From positions 1 through 31,885 of the forward strand of contig DIUG01000026.1 in assembly GCA_002422305.1 (NCBI GenBank): DNA of 31,885 nucleotides, read 5' to 3'. Below are positions 19,731-29,271 of the stretch, in pieces. Origin of the DNA: Patescibacteria group bacterium UBA6164 (GTDB lineage: Bacteria > Patescibacteriota > Gracilibacteria > BD1-5 > UBA6164). Under the pieces are notes generated by a model. That model was not told the DNA's origin and did not search any database. It worked only from the letters and a program-made list of their open reading frames with translations. The position numbers were made by a program, and so were the translations under genes. Every line of letters begins with the position of its first letter. Position 1 is the first letter of the stretch.

Positions 19731-19777
19731 ATAATACTTATTTCTTTGGTTTTTGAATTAAAGAAATTAAGTATTAT
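19731..19777 (-). promoter_or_regulatory. Large leader hairpin upstream of rpsB
   Basis: Bases 19731-19747 pair with 19760-19777 (17 pairs, one bulged base, 12-base loop), 35 bases before the rpsB ATG. There is no clear T-run after it on the minus strand, so a full terminator is doubtful. Ribosomal-protein leaders, including that of rpsB in other bacteria, are classic sites of feedback by the protein. That parallel is an inference, since I see no conserved S2-leader sequence. Confidence 0.5.
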
Positions 19778-19845
19778 ATAGGTGGTTTTTAAATTATTAA
19801 ATCTGTTTCAATATAAATTGAATTCCCAGAATTAACATCTATAAA

Positions 19846-21075
19846 CTATTTAATTTCTTCTACTTTTTTTTCAGTTTTTTTAGATACAGTTTTTTTATTT
19901 TTTTTAGTTTCAGCTACTTCAGCATCTATTTTTTCTTCTTCTCAAGCATCTTGAATTTTTGGTTTTTTACTATTAACTTTTGGTATATTTGGTATATCTT
20001 GTAGAGCTTTTAAAGATAAACCTATTCTTTTTTTAGAAGGTTCAAAGTTTATAATTTTAGCTGAAACCTCTTCACCTACTTTAACATGTTCTCTAATATC
20101 TTTTACTACACCATGAGAAATTTCAGATAAATGAATTAATCATTGTATATCTCAATCAAGATTCAAGAATGCACCAAATTTAGATATTCTAGAAATTGGA
20201 GCAACTATTGTATCACCGAGTTTATATCTTTTAGCAAGTATATCCCAAGGATTTTCTTTAAGTCTTTTAATAGATAATGAAATTTTTTCACTATCAAGTC
20301 CTATAACTTTTACCTTTACCTTCATTCAAACTTTAGCAAATTTAGATGGATCTGTAACATGCCCCCAATCAATTTCAGAAACATGAACTAATCATTCTAA
20401 TCATTCAAAAGTAACAAATAAACCGTATGATAAAATACCACTAACTACTCATTCAACAATATCTCATTCTTTTAAATTAACTAAAGCTTTTGATCTATCT
20501 TCTTCAATAGCAGCTTTTTCAGAAAAAATAATTTTTTTACCACCCTCATCTACATTTATAACTCTTACTTTAAATGGTATACCAACTAAACTATTTAAAT
20601 GTTCAAGTATTTTTTCTGGATCTGCTCATTCAACTCTAGGATAATGTATAGGTGTTAATTGAGAAACAGGTATAAATCATTTTAAACCATCAATATCTAC
20701 AAGTAAACCTCATTTATTAGCTTCAGTAGGTCTAACAGTAATAACTTCAGAAGATTCATTATATTTAGAAAGATTAGAAAGATTTTTGATTTGATTAGCT
20801 CTTTTTAATGAAAGAATTAATAAACCTCTATCAATAGAATCTCCTAGTACCATAATATCAATATTTTGACCAACTTGTAAATCATTTAAATCAATAGTAT
20901 TACCTACTTCTTTTGAAACAACTAAACCTGTAAATTGATTATTCACATTTACCAAAATATTCTTTTTTTCTATTTTTATAATAGAACCTGATATAACTTC
21001 TCATTGTTTTGGATACTTAATTTCAGGAGAGTTTTTGAATAACTCTTCAAACAGAGCTAAATCTTTATTTGTCAT
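19846..21075 (-). CDS. rpsA: S1-domain protein, ribosomal protein S1-like
   Basis: A 409-residue protein with four S1 (OB-fold) repeats, at about residues 24-92, 112-190, 205-275 and 290-362. The last two are the best conserved: EGVVSGILSYGLFVTF...GLVHVSEIDWG and APISRISKFGAFLNL...GLIHLSEIS. The first two are more divergent, as in S1 proteins where they bind the ribosome rather than RNA. A Lys/Glu-rich tail follows. E. coli S1 has six repeats, and four-repeat forms are usual in Gram-positives and reduced genomes. S1 unwinds mRNA and recruits A/U-rich leaders to the 30S subunit, which fits a genome without Shine-Dalgarno sites. It ends in TAG. ATG 21075 is preferred over the out-of-frame ATG at 21083. 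Confidence 0.9.
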
Positions 21076-21105
21076 TATGACATAAATATTAAAAAATAAA
21101 ATATT

Positions 21106-21123
21106 GCTATCATTTCTGATAGC
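21106..21123 (-). promoter_or_regulatory. GAAA-tetraloop hairpin in the rpsA leader
   Basis: On the minus strand GCTATCA-GAAA-TGATAGC is a 7-bp stem closed by a stable GNRA loop, 30 bases before the start codon. S1 is known to repress its own mRNA in E. coli through leader hairpins with GGA loops. This loop is GAAA, so the analogy is structural only. Confidence 0.5.
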
Positions 21124-21178
21124 TTATAATAATTTGTTTTATAAGGCTTTTATTAAAATTATTATTAAAAATCTATTG

Positions 21179-21213
21179 AGTAAAAAGTTAGTATAGGACT
21201 TAAACTTTCTACT
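21179..21213 (-). repeat. 11-bp hairpin between tRNA-His and rpsA
   Basis: Bases 21203-21213 pair with 21179-21189 on the minus strand (10 Watson-Crick pairs and one G-U) around a 13-base loop. It lies 30 bases after the tRNA-His CCA end. It may mark the end of the tRNA transcript or belong to a long rpsA leader. Confidence 0.4.
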
Positions 21214-21243
21214 TAAAAACTTTTAATAAAAATATTTTTTATA

Positions 21244-21321
21244 TGGGGTGCCCGAAGGGGTTCGAACCCTCGACCTCCAGAGTCACAACCTGGCATTCTA
21301 ACCAACTGAACTACGGGCACC
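21244..21321 (-). tRNA. tRNA-His (anticodon GTG)
   Basis: A complete cloverleaf with encoded CCA. The acceptor is GTGCCCG/CGGGCAC, the D loop contains AGTTGGTTA, the anticodon stem CCAGG/TCTGG encloses TTGTGAC with anticodon GTG, and the T arm is GAGGG-TTCGAAC-CCCTT. The template encodes the His identity elements: an extra G at position -1 (base 21321) opposite C73 (base 21247). Its consensus promoter lies just upstream. rpsA follows on the same strand and may be read through. Confidence 0.95.
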
Positions 21322-21349
21322 ATAACAGCCTTTTTATAAAAGCAAAAAG

Positions 21350-21377
21350 ATTATATAAAAAAAGAAAGTAATGTCAA
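21350..21377 (-). promoter_or_regulatory. Perfect consensus promoter for tRNA-His
   Basis: On the minus strand TTGACA (21377-21372), 16 bases, then TATAAT (21355-21350), 28 bases before the tRNA 5' end. Both hexamers are perfect, as expected for a stable-RNA promoter. Confidence 0.8.
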
Positions 21378-21455
21378 AAAAAAAGAGCTTAATAAATTTG
21401 TTTTTATAATAAAATAAATTAGAATAAATTTAAAATATACTTAATTTTTTAATAA

Positions 21456-22088
21456 ATGCTTAGAAAAGATATAGATTTTTTTGCAAATACATTATATGAT
21501 ATGTATACAGATGCAAAAACTGAATTAGAATACAATAATGATTTTCAGTTACTTATAGCTATAATTATGTCTGCTCAAACAACAGATAAACAAGTAAATA
21601 AGGTAAATTTAGTATTTTTTAAAAAACTTATATGACCAAAAGATTGAGTAAAAATGTGAATAGAAAATATAAAAGAAAATATAAATACTATTTCATTTTT
21701 TAACAATAAAGCAAAAAATATATTCAAAACTTGCGAAATATTAACGAAACAAAATTTAGATGAATTTGATACAATTAAAAAACTAACTATTTTACCTTGA
21801 GTATGAATAAAAACAGCAAAAGTATTTTTATCAATTACAAGAGATGCTCCATATTTAGCAGTTGATACTCATGTTCATAGAGTACTAAACAGAGTATGAT
21901 TAGTAAAAACTAAGACACCAAAAGATACAGATAAAATAGTAGAAAAAATATTTACAAAACAAAATTTAGCAAATCTACATCATTCTCTTATACTTTTTGG
22001 TAGATATCATTGTACAGCTATAAGAAAACCGAAATGTAAAAATTGCCCCTTTTTAGATAAATGTAATTATAAGTATAAAAACATTTAA
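21456..22088 (+). CDS. nth: Endonuclease III (base-excision repair)
   Basis: A 210-residue DNA glycosylase/AP lyase that removes oxidised pyrimidines. MSAQTTDKQVN begins the core. The helix-hairpin-helix is LPGVGIKTAKVFL, with the catalytic lysine in GIKTA. The essential aspartate is in AVDTHVHRV. Four cysteines at the C-terminus form the iron-sulfur motif, but their spacing is C-x7-C-x2-C-x5-C (CTAIRKPKC, KNCPFLDKC). The usual spacing is C-x6-C-x2-C-x5-C, so there is one extra residue in the first loop. The length matches E. coli Nth (211). A possible -10 (TATAAT, 21405-21410) precedes it. It converges on the glycosyltransferase gene without a clear terminator in the 34-base gap. Confidence 0.95.
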
Positions 22089-22122
22089 AAGTAACTATTA
22101 TTGAAATTGAATAAAAAACAAT

Positions 22123-23232
22123 TTATAAGTTTTCTATAAATCATAATAATTCGTCTTTAAAAATTTTTTTATCAAATTTTAATACATGATTTCTAATTTG
22201 ATTAGGATTAAAAGTAATTTGTTCAAATTTTTTTATAGCTTCATTTAATGATTCTATAGCTTGTTCTTTAAAAAATATTCATGTTTTTCAATCAATTACT
22301 GTTTCAAGTGCTCATCATTTACTATAAGCAATAACAGGAGTACCACAAGCCATTGATTCAATAGGAACTAATCAAAAATCTTCTTCTGGAGGAAATAAAA
22401 AAGCTTTTGCTTTTCAAAATAATTCAATTGTTTCAGTTTTTGAAATATTCAATTTCCACTCAATATTTGAGTTACTTTTTTCTTTTAATTCTTTATATAA
22501 TTTATTTTCAGTATTTGTAACCAAAACAATTCTTTTTCCATTTTTATTAAAAGTATCAACAATTAAATCAAATTTTTTATATGGTATACATCTTCATACA
22601 TATAAGTAAAAATTTTCTTTTTTTTCATTTAATTTAAATTTAGAAATATCTATACAAGGATAAATAACAGTGGAATTTCTATTATAATATTTTTTTATTC
22701 TGTTAGCTGTGTTTTTAGAATTTGCTATAAAATAATCCGGTCTTTGTGCTGCTATAAAATCCCATTGTCTAAGTTTAAATACTATTTTAGGCATTAACCA
22801 TTTTCAAAATATATTTAATATTCAAAATTCCATCATATTTATATATTCATGATAGTGAGACCAAAAATATCTAGTTGGAGTATGACAATAACATATTTGA
22901 ATAGAATTAGGTTTTGTTATTATTCATTTACTTTCTGCACTAGTAGAAGATATTATTAAATCATATTCAGACAAATCAAAATTTTCAAAAGCAAGTGGTC
23001 TCAACATAAGTGATAATTTATGAGATTTATTTAAAAATGGTATTTTTTGAATAAATGATGTAGTAATTTTTCTTCACTCAAATATAGAATTATTTTTTTG
23101 AAAAAATATACTGGTAAATATATCAACATTTGGAAAAATTTCCAATAATTGTTCTAAAACTATTTCTGCTCATCACCAATCTTTTATCCAATCACAAACT
23201 ATTGCTATTTTTTTTTGATTTATGTTTTGCAT
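22123..23232 (-). CDS. Family 4 glycosyltransferase (GT-B fold)
   Basis: A 369-residue cytosolic or membrane-associated glycosyltransferase. The N-terminal Rossmann domain begins IAIVCDWIKDWGGAEIVLEQ, with the glycine-rich acceptor-side loop. Then come ICYCHTPTRYFWSHYHEYI, DYFIANSKNTANRIKKYY and VIYPCIDISKF, typical of GT4 enzymes. The nucleotide-sugar domain contains FYLYVGRCIPYKKFDLIVD and the E-x7-E region EEDFGLVPIESMACGTPVIA. GT4 enzymes of this kind build lipid-linked or surface polysaccharides. The sugar and acceptor cannot be read from sequence. It is the last gene of the nrdA-ung-GT run, 20 bases after ung. The functional mix suggests a convenience operon. Confidence 0.9.
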
Positions 23233-23252
23233 TTGTATTTATTTTAATGTAT

Positions 23253-23930
23253 TTATATTCTCCAATTAATTTCTTTTTTTCATTCTTTTTTTAATATATC
23301 ATTTGTTTTTTTAAAACAATCACTTCATAAAAATCCTCTGTGTGCAGAAAAAGGTGACGGGTGAGTTGTTTCTAATATATAATGTTTAGAAGTATCAATC
23401 AAAGATTTTTTACCATTTGCAAATGATCACCAAAGTAAAAATATTACTCAATGCTTATTATCAGATATTGTTTTTATTATATAGTCTGTAAATTTTTCCC
23501 ATCATATTTTTGCATGGCTTGCAGGTTTTCCAGCTTGAACAGTTAAAATTGCATTAAGTAAAAATACTCATTCTCTTGCCCATGGTATTAAATTTCATGA
23601 TTTAGGAATATCTAATAACAAACTTCTATTTAGTTCTTTGTAAATATTTCTTAAACTAGGAGGTATTTTTATTCAATCAGGAACACTGAAACAAAATCAT
23701 TGAGCTTGTCATTTTCAATGATATGGATCTTGTCATAATATAACTACTTTTATATCATCAAAATGAGTTTTTTCAAAAGCATTGAACATATCTTCTATTT
23801 TAGGATAAATTATTATTCAAGAACTTAAATCATCATTTATTTTTTTATTAATTTCTAAAAAATAGGGTTTTTCAAATTCTTCTTTTAAAATTTTATACCA
23901 AGATTCTTCAATATTTGGCTTATTATTCAT
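23253..23930 (-). CDS. ung: Uracil-DNA glycosylase, family 1
   Basis: A 225-residue UDG that excises uracil from DNA. The water-activating loop VVILGQDPYHG is at about residues 62-72, with catalytic Asp68 and the glycine at 66 coded by TGA. PPSLRNIYKEL follows, then the uracil-binding strand LLNAILTV, and the DNA-intercalating loop THPSPFSAHRGF with the catalytic histidine. The length is that of E. coli Ung (229). It lies 58 bases after nrdA and 20 before the glycosyltransferase, so one transcript probably makes deoxynucleotides and guards against dUTP incorporation. Confidence 0.95.
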
Positions 23931-23988
23931 TTTTGAGATTGATTTTAGAAATTACATTATAAATCTTTTTTGAGTAATATTTTCACAT

Positions 23989-26601
23989 TTAACCACTACA
24001 ACTATCACAATTTTTTACATCTAAACTCATAGATCTAACATAGTAAATTGTTTTTATTCATTGTTTATGAGATTTTATATAATACTCGTACAATTCTCTA
24101 GGAGAAGTATTTACGGGATTAATTATCCATTCAAATGAAATTGATTGATCTATCCATTTATAAATAACTGATACCATATCAATTACATCATTCATATTCA
24201 TATTCACATATTCTTTATAATACCAAAAGTTTTCTTGATCTAAATTTGGTGCAACATTTACACTCGGTGCAATTGCATTTGTTTCTACGAAATATTTTTT
24301 ATAAATAGGAAGTATTGAAGCTGTTGTTCAAATAACTAAAGCAGTTGAAGTATTTGGAGCAGGAGCTAAGTGATATGCAAATCTTAATCAATCAATTTTT
24401 ATATTATCAATTAAATTTAACCACTTATCACTCATATCAGAATATTTTTTAAACCAATCTGCATTTTTTCAAATAAGAATTCATTTAGACCATTCAGAAC
24501 CTTTATAGACACTATATGTTCATCTTTCTTTAGCTAATTCATTTGATGATTTTAAAGTTCTATATGCATATTTTTCAAATAATTTATCTACAACATCTCT
24601 AGCCTCTTTTGAATCATAAGAAAGTTTGTTTACAGCTAAATATTCAGCTAATCAAAGAAATCATAATCATACTGATCTATATTTTTTTGCAGTTACTTCT
24701 GCTTCTTTTATAGGATAAAAATTTAAATCTATCACATTATCAAGTAATCTCATAGCAATAGGAATAACTTTTTTTATATCTTCATCTGTATTTACTTTTG
24801 CTACATTTATAGAGGCTAAATTACAAACAACACTATCACCAGGCTCATATTTAATAACTATTTTTCAATCTTCTATTGTTTCCTCTATAAATTTTGAAGG
24901 ACTTGTATTTTGACATATTTCTACACATAATTGAGTAGAATAAATATTACCAGCATGTTTATTTGGATTTAATCTATTTATTGTATCTCTAAAAAAAGCA
25001 TAAGGCATTCATGTCTCTACTGTAGCTTTTAAATATTTTTTAAATAAATCTTTTGCACTTACTTTTTCCTTTAATTCTAAATCTTTGTTATTTTCACACT
25101 CAACATAAAATTTATCAAAATCTTCTCAAAAATGGTCTTGTAATTTCTTACCAGTTTTATCTAAAATTTCTTTTGGATCAAATAATGTCCACATCTCATT
25201 ATTTGCAACTCTTTCCATAAATAAATCAGGAAAAGTTACAGCTGGAAATACATCAAATGCTTTACTTCTAATATCTCAAGTTTCAGTTTGTAAATCTAAA
25301 AAATTATATATATCTCTATGGAACACATCTAAAGTAACAGAAATAGCTCAAGCTCTTGCTCAAAGTTGATTTACTGCTATAGCTGTATCATTTATCACTT
25401 TTACCCATGGATTTACTCAACCAGCTGCTCATTTTACACCTCTAATATAACCTCATTTTGATCTAATATTTCATAAATATACTCATATCCCTCCACCAAA
25501 TTTTGATACTTGAGCCATATTTTCAATATTATGATAAATTGCTCTTAAATCATCATCTATATTGAATTTAAAACAACTCGATAATTGATGGAAATTTGTT
25601 CTAGCATTTAATAGAGTTGGAGTTGGTAGAGATATTTTTCAAGTTGCACAATAATCATATATCTTTTTAGCTATTTTTAATCTATCTTCTTTTGCTTCGG
25701 GTTTAGCTAAGAACAAAGCAACACTCATATACATTTCTTGAGGCAATTCTTTGATTATTTTATTTGGATTTAAAAGATACCTCTTTTTATACATCAAAAT
25801 AGTTGTATAATTATAATCATAATCATAATCTTTTTTTAAGTATTTTCAGGCTTCAATTATATCTTCTGGAGTATAATAATCATAAAAATCTTTTGAATAT
25901 AATCCATTTTTTACATATTCATCAAAAAGTGATTTATAATGTTTTGCTTCATATATTTTGGTAATATCCATTTTTCTATTATTTGAAGCCTCTTTATACA
26001 AATCAATCAAAGCTAATCTACCAGCTATAAATTGCCAATAAGTATTTTCAACAGTTATTAAGTCAATAGCTGATTTAATAAGCATTTTTGTAATATCTGT
26101 AGTTTTCATTCATTCAACTATATATTTTCTCAAACTATCTGATATTTCTTCAAATCTACATTTACGAGCTAATCAATAACTTACTATTTTATAAGTTTTT
26201 CTTATCTTTTCTATATCAAAATTTTCTTTTAATCATGTAGATTTTATTATTCTAAAAGTTTTTTGATCTAATTTTTTTTCAATTTTTTCTTTTTCTTTTT
26301 CTCTAAGTATATTTCTTTCATTTCTATAAATAATAAAATGTTTCATTACTTGAAAATGACCAGACTCCATTAATTGTCTTTCAACTTGATCTTGAATATT
26401 TTCAACAGTAATGAAATTTGTACCATCAGAATTTGCTATAATTTCATTTAAATTATAGATAACATTATCAGTTACTTCGTCAACAAAAGATAAGTCTAAT
26501 TCTCATACAGATTCAGCAGCTTTTTCAATAACTCTTTCTATTCTTGTTCTATCAAAATTTATTAAATCACCATCTCTTGTTTTAATTACTTTTAAATTCA
26601 T
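23989..26601 (-). CDS. nrdA: Ribonucleoside-diphosphate reductase alpha subunit (class I), tandem ATP-cones
   Basis: An 870-residue catalytic subunit that makes deoxyribonucleotides. ATP-cone 1 is at about residues 1-95 (VIKTRDGDLINFDRTRIERV). A second, degenerate cone follows at about 115-200 (FRIIKSTGLKENFDIEKIRK), which explains the extra length over E. coli NrdA (761). The first active-site cysteine is Cys343 (QLSSCFKFN). The radical-site segment is STQLCVEICQNTSP, with thiyl Cys559 and Glu561. The usual asparagine two residues before that cysteine is Gln557. The radical-transfer tyrosine pair is in KTIYYVRS, and the C-terminal redox pair is CDSC. The beta subunit (nrdB) is not in the window. 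The promoter must lie in the 524-base divergent region shared with rnj. Confidence 0.93.
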
Positions 26602-27125
26602 ATTTTTTTCATAAACTAAATAAATTGACTGTTAAGAAATGTAACCATTTTTTCTTTTTTTGCTAACACTTTTAAAATATTCTTGTTAAAAGATTATTTT
26701 TTATTGTTAATAACTAAGAATTTTTGTTTTATTATTCTATAAATTTTTATTTTAATTAATTTATTTTGTATCTTTTTATAAAACTTTTTGGAGTTTTCTA
26801 AAAAATAAATATAATTGATTTACCTAAAAAAAATAACTTCATAAAAACTATGTATTTTTAATATCTTTATATAAAAATAAATTAATTAATATAATATAAA
26901 ATTTTATAGAAAAGTGTTTTTTTGAAAAAATACAATCAATAAAAAATTTTTGTTAAAGTAATAAGCTATAATTAAAAAATAGCTACCTTATATTTCTTCA
27001 AAAAAGTTATTATCATATAATAAAATATAAGTTTAAATAAAAAGTATAGATATATCATATTTATATGATTGTATAACCGTAAAACGGGTTAGAGGTGATT
27101 TTAATTTTTAACTTTCAAAATATAA
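26602..27125. other. 524-base intergenic region between nrdA and rnj
   Basis: No gene is visible in either code. Stops are frequent in all frames. The DNA is extremely A/T-rich, with poly-A and poly-T tracts such as those near 26653-26668 and 26922-26940 that may be bent. A small hairpin (AGCTAT 26964-26969 with ATAGCT 26979-26984) lies near its middle. It must contain the divergent promoters for nrdA and rnj. I found no convincing paired -35/-10 and no clear NrdR box. The only G+C-rich patch is the rnj leader element at 27075-27099. It is the longest non-coding stretch in the window. Confidence 0.6.
27075..27099 (+). promoter_or_regulatory. rnj leader: hairpin plus misplaced Shine-Dalgarno-like block
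   Basis: AACCGT (27075-27080) pairs with ACGGGTT (27084-27090) with one bulged G. Directly after it comes GAGGTGAT (27092-27099), an 8-base match to the complement of the standard 16S 3' end (ATCACCTC). It is 26 bases before the ATG at 27126, too far for normal Shine-Dalgarno use, and no in-frame start lies between. No other gene in the window has such a sequence. Confidence 0.45.
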
Positions 27126-29168
27126 ATGAAAGATTTTTTAGATGAATTAGATAAAGAATTATCAAATGAAATTGATTCAGATTATCTAGAAGAAATAGAT
27201 TATGTAAAAAATGAAGTAGACTCTTTAAAAGATGTTGAAAAACAAATAGTAAAAAAAGAAATAGTAGTAATAAAAAATAATAAAAATACTGTTTTAAGTA
27301 ATAATATACAAAAAGCTAATATAAATACTTCTACAAGTAATAATATAACAAAAAGTAATACTTCAAGTGTAAAAAGTAATAACTTTAATAAAAAACCGAA
27401 AAATAATGATAATGAAATAAGATGAAAATTTATTTCAAAATTTCCAGAAACAAAGTTTTATCTTCCATTACTTAGACAATGATATACTAGATATATGCCT
27501 ATTTGATGAAATAATGAAACTTGAGCAAAAAATATGTGAATGGTTCAATATAATGAAGATATTATTTTAATAGATTGTTGAGTACAATTTGCTGATCCAG
27601 ATATGTTATGAGTAAATTATTCTATTCCAGATGTATCTTTTTTAACAAAATATAAAAAACAAATAAAAGGTTTTTTAATTACTCATGCTCATTTAGATCA
27701 TATTTGATCTTTGAAACATGTAATGCCAGCTTTGTGAATGCCTGTTTTATATGCTACAAGATTTACACTTTGATTAATAAAAAAATCATTAGAAGAAGCT
27801 TGATTATTATCTCAAGCTACTTTAATAGAAGTAGATTCTCATACTTGAGATAAAATAAAAATTTGAAAATTTAGTGTAGAATTTTTTAATGTTAATCATT
27901 CAGTTCCAGATTGTGCTTGAATATATTTAGAATCAGAAGGTGGTACAAAAATTGTACATACTTGAGATTTTAAAATAGATCATACTCCAGCTATAGATAA
28001 GCCAGCTGATTTAAATAGAATTGAAGAAATTTGAAAAAGATGAATTAGTTTATTTTTATCAGATTCTACATGATCAACAAGAAAAGGTTTTTCTATGAGT
28101 GAAAAAAATGTTTGAGAAGAATTAGAAAAAATAGTTTCAAGACATACTAAAGGTAGATTAATTATTGCTACTTTTTCATCTTGGATATCTAGAATTCAAC
28201 AATTAGTAGATATTTGTGAAAAATATGATAAAACAATATTTTTAAGTGGTAGAAGTATGGTTGAAAATGTAGCCATAGCAAAAGAATTAGGATATTTGAA
28301 TATTAAACAAGGAATTGTAAAAAAAATGAGTCCTAAAAATACGGAATGAATACCACCTCATAAACAAATAATTATAACTACTTGAAGTCAATGAGAAGAA
28401 TTTTCAGCTTTATCTAGAATGGCAGAGTGAAAACATACATCTGTAGAAATAATAAGGTGAGATACAGTAATATTTTCATCATCTATAGTTCCATGAAATG
28501 AAAAATCTGTTATTTGAATTATTAATAGATTAATTAAACTTTGAGCTAATGTTATAACAAAAGATGATTGAGAAGTTCATACTTGAGGTCATGCATTTCA
28601 AGAAGAACAAAAAATATTTTTAAAATTGGTAAAACCAAAATATTTTATGCCTATATTTTGAGATTTATATTTCAGAACTGTACATAAAAATACTGCAATT
28701 GATACGGGTTTTAAAGATGAAAATATTTTAATGTTAGATAATGGTAATATGGTAGACTTTGCACCTAATAATTGAAATGTATTTAAATCTAGAATTAAGG
28801 CTCCTATTCAAGAATTAGTTATTGATGGTTACGGTATGTGATTAGCTAATAGTCATGTTATACAGGCAAGAGAAAAAATGATGAATTCATGAGTTTTAGT
28901 TATTACATTTAAAGTAGATAAAAAAACAAAAACTATTTTATGACATATGAAATTAGAGAGTAGAGGACTTGTTTATTTAGATGAAGTTAGATATATTCAT
29001 AGACTTATAATAAAAAAAGCTAGGGATGTTTATGAGAATACAGTAAAAGATATACCAGATATAGAAGAAAAAGATTTATTAAAAATTATTAGAACAGATT
29101 TAGAAAAGTTTTTACTTCATAAATTAGATAGAGAACCAATGATAATACCAATGGTAATAGAGGTTTAA
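27126..29168 (+). CDS. rnj: Ribonuclease J
   Basis: A 680-residue metallo-beta-lactamase/beta-CASP ribonuclease that degrades and matures RNA with 5'-exonuclease and endonuclease activity. The catalytic zinc motif is HAHLDH at 187-192 (ITHAHLDHIGSLKHV). NVNHSVPDCAG and IVHTGDFKID follow with further ligands. The beta-CASP part contains LSDSTGSTRKGFSMSE, ATFSSWISRIQQ, IITTGSQGEE and DGEVHTGGHAFQEEQ. The C-terminal domain is complete. The first 100 residues are a disordered Asp/Glu-rich then Asn/Ser/Lys-rich extension not found in B. subtilis RNase J1 (555 residues), resembling the basic N-terminal extensions of actinobacterial RNase J. infB follows after 103 bases. Confidence 0.95.
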
Positions 29169-29202
29169 TTTTTATTCTTTTTTACAAGTTTTTTATATTT
29201 TT

Positions 29203-29230
29203 TTGACTTTTTTTAAAAAATACTTATTCT
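29203..29230 (+). promoter_or_regulatory. Promoter for infB
   Basis: TTGACT (29203-29208), a 16-base spacer and TATTCT (29225-29230) lie 41 bases before ATG 29272. This suggests infB is not wholly dependent on rnj transcription. Confidence 0.5.
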
Positions 29231-29271
29231 ATTTTTCAAATATTTTCTTTATTTATTCAGTAATTTTAATA

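Noticed and set aside
4091..26601. UGA as tryptophan (mycoplasma-type code 4)
   Set aside because: UGA falls at conserved glycines in P-loops and catalytic loops. Tryptophans are written TGG at expected sites such as S2 WVPGLLTN, and the only tRNA-Trp here reads UGG.
26602..27125. Replication origin in the long A/T-rich intergenic region
   Set aside because: No DnaA-box cluster (TTATCCACA-like) and no dnaA or dnaN neighbour were found. A/T-richness alone is not evidence here.
136..29168. Widespread pseudogenes or programmed stop-codon readthrough
   Set aside because: All interruptions are the same codon, TGA, always in frame and often at conserved glycines, including in essential genes. No frameshifts or TAA/TAG interruptions are seen.
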